Shown piece after piece: positions 23,071-31,646 of a stretch of 64,000 nt of DNA. The DNA comes from Nocardioides sp. S5. GTDB lineage: Bacteria > Actinomycetota > Actinomycetes > Propionibacteriales > Nocardioidaceae. Each line of letters begins with the position of its first letter. The first letter of the stretch is position 1. The DNA is taken from assembly GCF_017310035.1 (NCBI RefSeq), contig NZ_CP022296.1, positions 1,426,001 through 1,490,000 of the forward strand. Direction: 5' to 3'. The notes below the pieces were generated by a model. The model did not search any database. It was not told where the DNA came from and saw only the letters and a list, made by a program, of their open reading frames with translations. A program made the position numbers and the translations under genes.

Positions 23071-23903
23071 AGCGGGTCCTGGGTGCGCTGGCCGTAGGAG
23101 TCCGAGGTGGTCGGGTCCAGGCTGGACGGGGTGTTGAGCGTCGGCGCGGTCGTCGCCGGGCCGGCGTGGTCGCCCGTGCGCGGGGCCGGCTGGACCGGCG
23201 TGTCCATCGGACCCGTCCCGACACCTGTGCCGTAGGTCTGGCCGTACGTCGCGTCCGTCCCGATGCCCGTCCCGGTGTTCGTCCCGGTGCCGCCGGACTC
23301 GGCGAGGGATGCTGCCGCCGCACCATCGGCGGTCGCCCGGAACATCCGACCGGCAACCACTCCGGCCGCAAGCGCTCCCACCAGGAAGGTGCCGGGCCGA
23401 CGCCGCGCGAAGTCGCGGGCGTCGTCGAGGAGCTGCGCGGGCTCGCGGTTCTCCAGGTGGCTGCCGAGCGCGCGGACGCGGTCGGAGACCTCCTGGGCGA
23501 GGTCCGTCGCCATGCCCTGAGAGGGGCCCTGCCCCTGCGCCATCTGCTGCAGGTCGTCACCGAGGGTGCGGAGGGTCTCCGACAGCTTGTCGCGGCCGGT
23601 GGTCGCCTGGTCGCTCAGTTGGGTGGTGACCTGCTGCCTCGCCTCGCCCACGACGTTGCGAGCCTGCTCGGTCGCGGTGCCCGCGACGTTGAGCGCCTCG
23701 TCCTTCGCGGTGCCGGCCACCTGCCTGCCCTGGTCGGCCGCGGTGGACGCCGTCTCCTTGGCCTTGTCGGTGGTGCCACTGCTTCCGGTGGAGCCCACGG
23801 CGTCGGCGCCGGAGCTGTAGCCGGTCGCGTCGTAGCCGCCGAGACCGGGGGTGGTGCCGGTGGTGCCGGTCGTGCTCAAGGGGTCATTTCCGTAGGTCGT
23901 CAT
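23067..23903 (-). CDS. Thr/Gly-rich membrane-associated protein with apolipoprotein-like repeats
   Basis: 278 residues from ATG 23903. Low-complexity ends (TGTTGTTPGLGGYDATG; TGTNTGTGIGTDATYGQTYG) frame a central part with 11-residue-type amphipathic repeats (KAKETASTAADQGRQVAGTA, TATEQARNVVGEARQQVTTQ). A hydrophobic segment near residue 175 reads FLVGALAAGVVAGRMF. Proteins of this kind resemble LEA/CsbD-like stress proteins. It overlaps both neighbours by 4 bases (ATGA upstream, GTGA downstream), so translation is coupled. Confidence 0.75.
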   Translation of the reverse strand: MTTYGNDPLSTTGTTGTTPGLGGYDATGYSSGADAVGSTGSSGTTDKAKETASTAADQGRQVAGTAKDEALNVAGTATEQARNVVGEARQQVTTQLSDQATTGRDKLSETLRTLGDDLQQMAQGQGPSQGMATDLAQEVSDRVRALGSHLENREPAQLLDDARDFARRRPGTFLVGALAAGVVAGRMFRATADGAAAASLAESGGTGTNTGTGIGTDATYGQTYGTGVGTGPMDTPVQPAPRTGDHAGPATTAPTLNTPSSLDPTTSDSYGQRTQDPL

Positions 23904-24061
23904 GCGTCCTCCTCGGAGTGGGTGGGGGTGGTGCCTGCGTCCGGATCGGGATCGGGGTCGCTGGCCGGTTCGGAGTCCGGGTGCAGCTGGTCCTGATCGG
24001 GTTCCTGCCCGTCCGGCGACGGCGGATCTGCGTCCTGGTCGTGGTCGGTCTGGTGGGTCAT
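23900..24061 (-). CDS. Small acidic protein, first gene of the envelope/stress operon
   Basis: 53 residues, MTHQTDHDQDADPPSPDGQE at the start and DPDPDPDAG in the middle: an intrinsically disordered Asp/Pro-rich peptide. ATG 24061 is supported by the ATGA overlap with the next gene (23900-23903). No family recognised. Its position as leader of the operon and strict coupling argue that it is real. Confidence 0.6.
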   Translation of the reverse strand: MTHQTDHDQDADPPSPDGQEPDQDQLHPDSEPASDPDPDPDAGTTPTHSEEDA

Positions 24062-24156
24062 GCACGTTCGGTACCCACCGGATCGAGTCCCACCCCACCC
24101 GTTCGGGCGGCATTTCCCAGGTGCATGCGATCCGCGCTCGCGGGGCACTGGGAGCG

Positions 24157-25284
24157 ATGGCCTTCCTGCAGCACTCCCCGCTCCGACGCTCCTACGCCGA
24201 CCTCACGGACGTCGAGGTGGAGGAGATCGGCCGCACCCTGGACGCCCTCCGCGAGGAGGTGCTGGCCGACCGCGGCGCCCGCGACGCGGCGTACGTCCGT
24301 CGCGTCATCGCCGTTCAGCGGTGCCTCGAGGTCGGCGGTCGCGTGGTCCTCCTCGGCAGCCGCAGCCGCACCGCGTGGTGGCTCGGCACCACCTCCTTGG
24401 CGCTCGCCAAGGTGCTCGACAACATGGAGATCGGCCACAACGTGCTCCACGGCCAGTGGGACTGGATGCGCGACCCGCGGATCCACTCCTCGACGTGGGA
24501 GTGGGACCACGCGTCGGCCCCTTCGCAGTGGCAGCGCGCGCACAACGACCGCCACCACGCCAACACCAACGTGCTCGGCATGGACAACGACCTCGGCTAC
24601 GGCATCCTGCGCGTCGACGAGGCCCAGGAGTGGGAGCCGCGTCATCTCGCGCAGCCGCTGCTGAACCTCGTGAACGCGTGCATCTTCGAGTACGGCATCG
24701 CGATGTACGACCTCGACCTGGGCGAGTCGCTGCGCTCGGGCGCCGGCTTCACGGCGGAGCAGAAGGAGGAGATGCGCACGACCGGGCGTCGGGTCGCGCG
24801 CAGCGCGTTCCGCGACTACGTGCTGCACCCGCTGCTGTCAGCGCCCACCGGGTCGGCACGCACCACCCTGACCGCCAACCTGGTGGCCAACTTGGCGCGC
24901 AACGTGTGGAGCCACTCGGTGATCATGTGCGGCCACTTCCCCGAGGGCGTGGAGACGTTCGAGGTCGAGGAGGTCGAGGAGCACGAGACGAGGGGGCGGT
25001 GGTACCTCCGCCAGATGCTCGGCTCCGCCGACATCTCCGGCCCGCCGCTGCTCCACGTGCTGTGCGGCAACCTGTCGCACCAGATCGAGCACCACCTCTT
25101 CCCGGACCTGCCGAGCAACCGCTACGGCGAGATCGCCGGGCCCGTGCGCGAGCTCTTCGAGCGTCACGGCCTGGCCTACAACTCCGCCCCGCTGTGGCGA
25201 CAGGTCGCCAGCGCCTGGCACAAGGTCCTGCGGCTGTCACTGCCGCCACGGGGCACAGCGGGCGCCCGGCCGGTCACCGCCTGA
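24157..25284 (+). CDS. Fatty acid desaturase
   Basis: 375 residues. Three histidine boxes of membrane di-iron desaturases are present: HNVLH (about residue 99), HNDRHH (about 130) and HQIEHH near 308. The last matches the H-x2-HH box of acyl-lipid desaturases. Hydrophobic segments lie between. It would introduce a double bond into membrane acyl chains using ferredoxin or flavodoxin. ATG 24157 has GGGAG just upstream; an upstream GTG is possible. It overlaps the stop of the convergent FAD/TPR gene by 11 bases. Confidence 0.88.
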   Translation: MAFLQHSPLRRSYADLTDVEVEEIGRTLDALREEVLADRGARDAAYVRRVIAVQRCLEVGGRVVLLGSRSRTAWWLGTTSLALAKVLDNMEIGHNVLHGQWDWMRDPRIHSSTWEWDHASAPSQWQRAHNDRHHANTNVLGMDNDLGYGILRVDEAQEWEPRHLAQPLLNLVNACIFEYGIAMYDLDLGESLRSGAGFTAEQKEEMRTTGRRVARSAFRDYVLHPLLSAPTGSARTTLTANLVANLARNVWSHSVIMCGHFPEGVETFEVEEVEEHETRGRWYLRQMLGSADISGPPLLHVLCGNLSHQIEHHLFPDLPSNRYGEIAGPVRELFERHGLAYNSAPLWRQVASAWHKVLRLSLPPRGTAGARPVTA

Positions 25285-27925
25285 CGGGCGCGACCGCGAG
25301 GGCTGCGCGGCGGCGGGCGTCGAGGGCCGAGGAGCGGCGCGAGAGGCGTACGTCGAGCAGGTTGGCGGCCTCGGTGGTGCGCCCCGCCATCGCCAGCGCG
25401 TGCACGAGCGTGTCCTCCACGACCTCGCGCTGTGCCCGACTGCCGCCGATCGGCTCCATCGAGCGGACCACGCCCGTCAGCGTCGCCGCGGCGGCGTCCC
25501 ACCGCTCGTCGACGACCTGCGCCAGGCCGTGGCACAGCGGCGTGACGACATCGCGGAGGACGCGGTCCTCGCTCGCGGACGCGTGCGCCGCCAGCCCGGC
25601 GAGGCCCGCGGCGTCGCGGGTCCCGGCGAGCAGCACGGCGGCGTGCATGGCCGCGAACGGCGTCGTGGGCGCGACCAGCCACTCCTCGGGCGCCGCGTCG
25701 CGCACGTCGGCGACGGGCAGGTCGTCGGTCCACGCGCCGGTCACCCGGCCGCGCCACAGCAGCGCCCCGCTGTCGACCACGACCCGGCTGCCGCTCACCG
25801 CCGGCGGCGCGAGCTCGCGGGCGTAGCGACGGCGTACGGCCTCGACGTCGTCCTGCATCAGCTCGTGCAGCGCCGCGTGCCACGAGAAGTGCGAGCGGTG
25901 GTTGGCCTCCGGGCCGCGGGTGCGGATCCACTCGTCGAGCCAGGCCAGGCCGGCGGAGTGCTGCCCGGTCTCGTAGAACACGTGCGCCCGGGCGTGGACG
26001 GCGTGCCCCGACGCCGGCTCGACCGACAGCGCGTAGGACGCGAGGTCCTCGGCCTCGGCCCAGCGCTCCTGGTCCTGCCGGACGAACGCGAGCTGGCCGG
26101 CGTACCACCAGTCGTCGCCGTAGGAGCGGCCCAGCGACTCGACCAGCTCGGCGGTCTGCGCGCCGCTGGTGAGGCCGCCGAAGGCGACGGTCGGCACCGC
26201 GACGCTGACGGCGAGCGCATCGCGGGGGAAGAGGCGTACGTGTCGCAGCAGGGCCGCGGCGCCGGTGGGCTCGTCGGAGCGCAACCGGGTGGTCACGGCG
26301 TCGAGGAAGGAGCTCTCGCGGTCGTCGAGGTGGCGCTCGGCAGCGGCGCGGTGCGCGGCCCGCAGCGAGGCGCGCCAGTGCGTGTTCGTGCCCCACTCGT
26401 GCCCGAGGAGCGCCAGTGCGGCGTGCGCCTGCACGAAGCCGGGGTCGGCCTCAACTGCCTGTCGCAGACCCTCCTCGGCGCCGTCCTGGAGGCGCAGCAG
26501 GCGGCCGAGCGCGGCGTTGTAGCGACGGGCGGCACGCCGGTCGGTGGAGAGGGTGAGGCCGTAGGGGTCGACCGGGCGTCGGCGCGACTCGCCGTGCAGC
26601 GCGCGGGTGACCGAGCGTGCGACGTCGTAGGCCTGCTCGCGGATCTCCGGCATCGCCGTGGACTCCCAGAGGTTGCCTCGCCGCAGCGAGCCGACCGCGA
26701 GGAACGGCCGCGTGACCGGCAGGGTGCCCAGGACGCGCCCGTCGTCCGCGGTGTCGATGCCGAGCCCGGCCGGACCGGGGCGCACCAGGCCGGTGCGGGC
26801 CAAGCGCGTGAGGAGCGGGTCGGCGATGGAGCCGACCGGACCGGTGCAGTTGACCACGGCCGCCACGGCCAGCTCGGTGCCGTCGTCGAGGGTGACGTGG
26901 AGCGCGTCGTCCCCGGCGCGTACGCCGGCGATGGTGCCGCGATGCCTGACCAGGCGACCGGACTCCGCGACCGCGCCGAGGCGACGCGCGGTGACCGGTG
27001 CCATCCGGTGGCGGTGCACGTCCCACCTGCGGGCGTCCTCGGCCAGGAAGCGCCGCTTGTCGGCCTCCGACAACCCGCGCCACAGCTGCGCGGTCACCGG
27101 CCGGAGGCCGTCGATCGCGGCCCGCCAGTCGCCGGTCGCCGTCACCGTCTGGGCGACGTGGTCGCCGAGGGTCGCGCGCAGCGCGTCGAGTCCCTCGGTG
27201 CGCGTCACCCCGGGCGGAGGCGGCACCGGGGGAGTCGTCGGAAGCACGTGCGGTTCCGGCACGGCGTCGGTGCGGGAGACCACGTGGAGCGTGCGGCCTG
27301 GCCGGTCGGCGCTGATGGCGAGGTCGACCATGGTCAGCCCCGCACCCAGCAGGAGCACGTCGCCGACCTCGGGGATCCCCTGTGTCCACGGGTCGGCGAC
27401 GAGTCGGGGGTCGGCTGCGAGCTCCGCGGGTGCCCATCCCGTGCCGGGCCGGCTGCCCGTGGCGAGCACGACGGCCCGGGCCTCGAGGCGCTCGCCGTCG
27501 GACAGCTCGACGACGAAGCCGGTCCCGGAGCCGGCGACGTCGACGACGTCGGCGTGACGGCGTAGGAGCCGGGCGTTGCCGGGGAACTCCGACGCCGTGG
27601 CGAGCAGTCCCTCGACGTAGCGGCCGAAGACGGCGCGGGGGGCGAAGTCGTGGGGCTGGAAGCCCGGGTCGTGGTGGGTGCGCAGCCAGCGCAGGAAGTG
27701 CTCGGGGTCACGCGGGAAGGCGCTCATCCCCGAGGCGGGCACGTTGAGGAGGTGGCGCTCGTCGGTGGTGGAGTAGGCCTGTCCGCGCCCCGTCGTCGGC
27801 GCCGGGTCGACCAGCTCCACGCTGAAGCGCGACGACAGGGCGGTCACGAGGTGCGTCGCGACGAGCGTGCCTCCGGCCCCTGCGCCGACCACCACGACCC
27901 GACGGTGGCCCTCGTTCGTCCCCAT
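25274..27925 (-). CDS. FAD/NAD(P)-binding domain fused to a TTC38-like TPR domain
   Basis: An 883-residue single reading frame. Residues about 1-470 are a two-dinucleotide-fold flavoprotein: VVVVGAGAGGTLVATHL (GxGxxG), then HLLNVPASGMSAFPRDPEHF, VVLATGSRPGTGW and VLLLGAGLTMVDLAIS. It resembles the YdhS/NAD-binding-9 group. From about residue 480 the sequence changes to helical repeats: LALLGHEWGTNTHWRASLRA, HVRLFPRDALAVSVAVP, HAVHARAHVFYETGQHSAGL and SHFSWHAALHELMQDD. These resemble tetratricopeptide repeat protein 38. No frameshift or linker stop is visible. Function unknown; the flavin part would be a reductase or monooxygenase. Confidence 0.75.
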   Translation of the reverse strand: MGTNEGHRRVVVVGAGAGGTLVATHLVTALSSRFSVELVDPAPTTGRGQAYSTTDERHLLNVPASGMSAFPRDPEHFLRWLRTHHDPGFQPHDFAPRAVFGRYVEGLLATASEFPGNARLLRRHADVVDVAGSGTGFVVELSDGERLEARAVVLATGSRPGTGWAPAELAADPRLVADPWTQGIPEVGDVLLLGAGLTMVDLAISADRPGRTLHVVSRTDAVPEPHVLPTTPPVPPPPGVTRTEGLDALRATLGDHVAQTVTATGDWRAAIDGLRPVTAQLWRGLSEADKRRFLAEDARRWDVHRHRMAPVTARRLGAVAESGRLVRHRGTIAGVRAGDDALHVTLDDGTELAVAAVVNCTGPVGSIADPLLTRLARTGLVRPGPAGLGIDTADDGRVLGTLPVTRPFLAVGSLRRGNLWESTAMPEIREQAYDVARSVTRALHGESRRRPVDPYGLTLSTDRRAARRYNAALGRLLRLQDGAEEGLRQAVEADPGFVQAHAALALLGHEWGTNTHWRASLRAAHRAAAERHLDDRESSFLDAVTTRLRSDEPTGAAALLRHVRLFPRDALAVSVAVPTVAFGGLTSGAQTAELVESLGRSYGDDWWYAGQLAFVRQDQERWAEAEDLASYALSVEPASGHAVHARAHVFYETGQHSAGLAWLDEWIRTRGPEANHRSHFSWHAALHELMQDDVEAVRRRYARELAPPAVSGSRVVVDSGALLWRGRVTGAWTDDLPVADVRDAAPEEWLVAPTTPFAAMHAAVLLAGTRDAAGLAGLAAHASASEDRVLRDVVTPLCHGLAQVVDERWDAAAATLTGVVRSMEPIGGSRAQREVVEDTLVHALAMAGRTTEAANLLDVRLSRRSSALDARRRAALAVAPVRR

Positions 27926-28008
27926 CCCGACCTCCAGTGGAATTAATACAGTGACTTACTGGACAAAGGTAGCAACGGCGGAGGTGTGAAGCGAGCCGGC
28001 GGCTCGGC

Positions 28009-28122
28009 GTGTTCAGGGGTGCCGGTGCGAGCTGCTCATCGGCGCGGACGACGTCGACGTACCGGTCTTCGCCACCACCCGGCTGCACGCGCTCGCCGCG
28101 GTCGACCTCGCGCTCGGCTGAG
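28009..28122 (+). pseudogene. C-terminal remnant of an unidentified gene
   Basis: One frame reads CELLIGADDVDVPVFATTRL, then HALAAVDLALG and a stop at 28122, with good codon bias but no start or upstream continuation. It is probably the tail of a gene deleted at about 28000. Too short to identify. Confidence 0.35.
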
Positions 28123-28128
28123 GCCCGC

Positions 28129-28998
28129 TCAGCCGGCCTGCGCGACGACCTCGTGCAGCCAGTCGTCGAGGCGCTCGAGCTGCTCGGGTCTCCCGAACAT
28201 CGGCGGCCTCCCGGGAGGCGGCAGGAAGCCGACGACGTCCATCACGAGCCAGTAGGCGTCGCCGCGCGCTCCCGCCGCGTCGGCGTACGCCTCGAGGAAG
28301 GCGAGCGCCCGCTCGACGTCGTACGCCACGGCGAGGTTCGAGGCGGCGTGCGCCGCGTCCAGCCAGGCGGGACCGGTCGAGGTCTCGACCCAGTCGACCA
28401 CCCCGCTGATCGCGCCGTCCGACCACAGCAGGTTGTGGTGACCGAAGTCCCGGTGGAGGAACGTCGGCTCGTACGACGGCGCCGGACCGTCCAGCACGTC
28501 GAAGGCGCGCCGCCACGACTCGGGGTGGCGCGACCACTCCGGCACCACCCACTTCGCCTGCCATGCCCAGGACTGGAAGGCGCGGAAGGGCTGGGGTGGC
28601 CGCACGGCGTGGATCGTCGTGAGCACGTCCGCCATCGCCTCGAGGGTGCCGTCGTCGACGGCGGTCGGGCGCGCTCCGCGGAGCCGTGACATCACGTGTG
28701 TGGCCACGCCGGCGGCCGCGCCGACGGTGTCGAGGCCGAGCGTGACCGGGGCGGGCACGTCCGTGTCGGCGAGCACCAGCTGGGCGTCCCGCTCGCGCGC
28801 GGTGAGGTCCGCGCCGTGCGTCCGCCAGGGCTCGTTGGTCATCAGTCGCAGCACGGACTCGCTGTCGTCGGCGTGGCGCAAGGCGAGCATCGTCGAGGTC
28901 AGCCCGCCCTCGAGGGGCTCGGACGAGACGACCGGAGACCCGACCTCGGACGAGGCCCAGTCCAGGGCGGCGGTGAGGTCGACGGGTCGCTCCGGCAT
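28129..28998 (-). CDS. Aminoglycoside-phosphotransferase-like kinase
   Basis: 289 residues of the protein-kinase-like APH fold. The catalytic loop is FLHRDFGHHNLLWS (HxD...N), and the metal-binding Asp is in SGVVDWVETSTGP. The N-terminal lobe begins EPLEGGLTSTMLALRH. The family phosphorylates small hydroxyl compounds such as choline, homoserine or aminoglycosides; the true substrate cannot be inferred. Stands alone between a gene remnant and the IS30 insertion. Confidence 0.85.
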   Translation of the reverse strand: MPERPVDLTAALDWASSEVGSPVVSSEPLEGGLTSTMLALRHADDSESVLRLMTNEPWRTHGADLTARERDAQLVLADTDVPAPVTLGLDTVGAAAGVATHVMSRLRGARPTAVDDGTLEAMADVLTTIHAVRPPQPFRAFQSWAWQAKWVVPEWSRHPESWRRAFDVLDGPAPSYEPTFLHRDFGHHNLLWSDGAISGVVDWVETSTGPAWLDAAHAASNLAVAYDVERALAFLEAYADAAGARGDAYWLVMDVVGFLPPPGRPPMFGRPEQLERLDDWLHEVVAQAG

Positions 28999-29012
28999 GG
29001 CCCGACGTTATC

Positions 29013-29227
29013 GAGCGTCTCAGCCCTGCGTCGGCCAGAGGGAGTGGTAGGCGTTGATCGCGGGCTGCCCGCCGAGGTGGGCGTGGAGCACGTGCGAGTC
29101 GGCCGGGATGTCGCAGGACTCGGCGCAGGTGGCGACCGAGCTCGATCGGCTCCGCGGTGTGGCGCGCGGCGAGTCCGCGGGTCAAGCGGTAGTCCACCGG
29201 GAAGTAGTTGTGCAGCGGGGGGCGAAA
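29013..29227 (-). pseudogene. C-terminal gene remnant cut by the IS30 element
   Basis: The minus strand reads PLHNYFPVDYRLTRGLAARH, then TAEPIEL and, after a frame change, CDIPADSHVLHAHLGGQPAI with NAYHSLWPTQG and a stop. It looks like the end of a conserved gene with its 5' part removed by the IS30 insertion at 29228. The family was not recognised. Confidence 0.4.
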
Positions 29228-30453
29228 TCAACCTGCTAGCGCAACACCGTCTGGATCTGTTGGTTTCGACAGTAGGGCGGTGAGGGCTTCGGTGGGGGTG
29301 TCCCAGTCCAGACGTTTGCGTGGTCGGTCGTTGAGCTCGTTCGCGACGTAGGCCAAGTAGTCGGGGTGGTATCCGGACAGATCGGTGCCCTTGGGGAAGT
29401 ACTGGCGCAGGAGCCCGTTGGTGTTCTCGTTCAGGCCGCGCTGCCAGGGTGAAGCGGGGTCGCAGAAGTAGATCTTCACGTCGGTGGCCAAGGTGATCTG
29501 GGCGTGGTTGGCCATCTCGATGCCCTGGTCCCAGGTGACGCTGCCCCGAAGCCGATCGGGGAGCTGGGCGAGGGTCTGGATCATCGCTTCTTGGACCTCG
29601 ATTGCACCGTGGCGTTCGGGCAGGTGCAACAGCATCAGGAAGCCCGTGGTCCGCTCGACCAGGGTGCCGATCGCGGACTTGTTCTCCTTGCCGGTGATCA
29701 GGTCGCCCTCCCAGTGTCCGGGCACGGCCCGGTCCTCGACCTCGGCGGGACGCTCGCTGATGTTGACCATGTCCTTGATCCGGCCGCGGCGTGCCTCGCC
29801 ACTGCGGCGGGGTCTGCGGATGGCGCGCCCGGTGCGTAGACACACCGCCAACTCACGCTTGAGAGCGCCGCGGCCCTGGACGTAGATCGACTGGTAGATC
29901 GTCTCGTGTGACACCCACATCTCCGGCTGGTCGGGGAACTTCTTACGCAGCCGCCGGGCGATCTGCTCGGGACTGTGCTTGCGGGCCAGTCTGGACTGCA
30001 CCTCCCGACGCAGTCGCTCGTTGAGCGTCAGCTTCGCCGGGCGGCCCTTGCCGCGAGCCCGACGCTCCGCACCGACCTGTGCCAGGTGCGGGGAGTAGTT
30101 CCACGGCGTGGAGCGTCGTCTGCCATCGCGGGCCGGGCGGCCGTAGTTTTGGTTGCACAGGTTCTTCGCGATCTCGCGGCTGATCGTCGAGGGCGACCGG
30201 CTCAAGGATCGCGCGATCTCGCGGATCGACTCCTCACGCTCCATCGCGGCATGGATCCACTCACGCTCGAGCATCGACAAGCGTCGGTACGTGGCCGGCC
30301 TGCGGCTGGGTAACTGCTTCACACCGCCAGCCTCACGAAACCACCGGCGTGCCGTCGTGACCGGCACACCGACACGTGAGGCAGCCTCTCCACCGAGCAG
30401 CCCGCCGCGATGCACTCCCACAACCCTCGACGTGCCGCCATCAAGTAAGCCAT
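29228..30453 (-). CDS. IS30-family transposase, probable frameshift near codon 15
   Basis: The main frame (from GTG at 30421) gives 397 residues: a helix-turn-helix (EAASRVGVPVTTARRWFRE), a second one (IREIARSLSRSPSTISREIA) and a DDE core. The catalytic residues are in HWEGDLITGKENKSAIGTLV, TWDQGIEMANHAQ and GLNENTNGLLRQYFPKG. A better ribosome site (GAGGAGG) precedes ATG 30453, which begins MAYLMAARRGLWECI. One missing base near 30407 separates that frame from GGLLGGEAASR. Either the copy is broken at codon 15 or it starts internally. Confidence 0.8.
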
Positions 30454-30492
30454 CACAACCTCCTCATGAGAGGTGTTGCGTTAGCCCCTTGA
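29228..30492 (-). mobile_element. IS30-family insertion sequence
   Basis: Inverted ends TCAACCTGCTAGCGCAACACC at 29228 and the inverse ...TGTTGCGTTAGCCCCTTGA ending at 30492 match over about 22 bp with several mismatches. The 1.27-kb element holds one transposase whose stop codon lies inside the left repeat. A short target duplication could not be confirmed. Confidence 0.85.
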
Positions 30493-30617
30493 ACTCGAGG
30501 GGTCCTGGGCGACCGTTTGGCGGTGGACTACCGGGGCGGGACGACCACTTCCCGGTGAACTACCCCGGCCGAGGTCGACGTCAGGAACAACTGCGGAAGT
30601 TGAGCGTTGAACCAGTC

Positions 30618-31640
30618 ATGAAGAAGATCGGGTTCCTGAACTTCGGCCACTGGACCGACTCGCCGCAGTCGGCCGTGCGCTCGGCCTCCGACACGCTGCT
30701 GCAGTCGATCGACCTCGCGGTGGCGGCCGAGGAGCTGGGTGCGGACGGCGCCTACTTCCGCGTGCACCACTTCGCGCGGCAGCTCGCCTCGCCGTTCCCC
30801 CTGCTCGCCGCGGTCGGCGCGCGCACCAGCCGCATCGAGATCGGCACGGGCGTGATCGACATGCGCTACGAGAACCCGCTCTACATGGCCGAGGACGCCG
30901 GCTCCGCCGACCTCATCTCCGGTGGCCGCCTCCAGCTCGGCATCAGCCGCGGATCACCGGAGCAGGTCATCGAGGGGTGGCGCTACTTCGGCTACGCCCC
31001 CGCCGAGGGCGAGGACCAGGCCGACATGGCGCGCCGCCACACCGAGGTGCTGCTCCAGGTGCTGGAGGGGGAGGGGTTCGCCCAGCCCAACCCGCGCCCG
31101 ATGTTCCCCAACCCGCCCGGGCTGCTGCGCATCGAGCCGCACTCGCCGGGCCTGCGGGAGCGCATCTGGTGGGGTGCTGCCTCCGACGCCACCGCGCGCT
31201 GGGCGGCGGAGAAGGGCATGCACCTGATGAGCTCGACGCTCAAGGCGGACGAGACCGGCGAGCCCTTCCACGTGCAGCAGCGCAAGCAGATCGAGGTCTA
31301 CCGCGAGGCGTGGAAGGCGGCCGGCCACGAGGGCGAGCCGCGCGTGTCGGTGAGCCGCTCCGTCATGCCGATCACCACCGACCTCGACCGGATGTACTTC
31401 GGCCGCGAGGGCGCCAGCACCGACCAGTTCGGCCAGATCGAGGCCAACCTCCGCGCGGTCTTCGGCAAGACGTACGCCGCCGAGCCGGAGATCCTGGTCA
31501 AGGAGCTCGCCGACGACGAGGCGATCGCCGCGGCCGACACCCTGCTGCTGACGGTGCCCAACCAGCTCGGCGTCGACTACAACGCCCACGTGCTCGAGAC
31601 CGTGCTGACCCAGGTCGCCCCGGACCTCGGCTGGCGCTGA
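30618..31640 (+). CDS. Luciferase-like (LLM class) flavin-dependent oxidoreductase
   Basis: 340 residues with the bacterial-luciferase TIM-barrel pattern: IGFLNFGHWTDSPQSAV at the start, AEELGADGAYFRVHHFA, IEIGTGVIDMRYENPLYMAE and GGRLQLGISRGSPEQVIEGW. An FMN- or F420-dependent monooxygenase or reductase; the substrate is unknown. ATG 30618 is the first Met of the conserved domain. The IS30 end lies 125 bp upstream, so its original promoter region may have been changed. Confidence 0.85.
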   Translation: MKKIGFLNFGHWTDSPQSAVRSASDTLLQSIDLAVAAEELGADGAYFRVHHFARQLASPFPLLAAVGARTSRIEIGTGVIDMRYENPLYMAEDAGSADLISGGRLQLGISRGSPEQVIEGWRYFGYAPAEGEDQADMARRHTEVLLQVLEGEGFAQPNPRPMFPNPPGLLRIEPHSPGLRERIWWGAASDATARWAAEKGMHLMSSTLKADETGEPFHVQQRKQIEVYREAWKAAGHEGEPRVSVSRSVMPITTDLDRMYFGREGASTDQFGQIEANLRAVFGKTYAAEPEILVKELADDEAIAAADTLLLTVPNQLGVDYNAHVLETVLTQVAPDLGWR

Positions 31641-31646
31641 GCTGAC

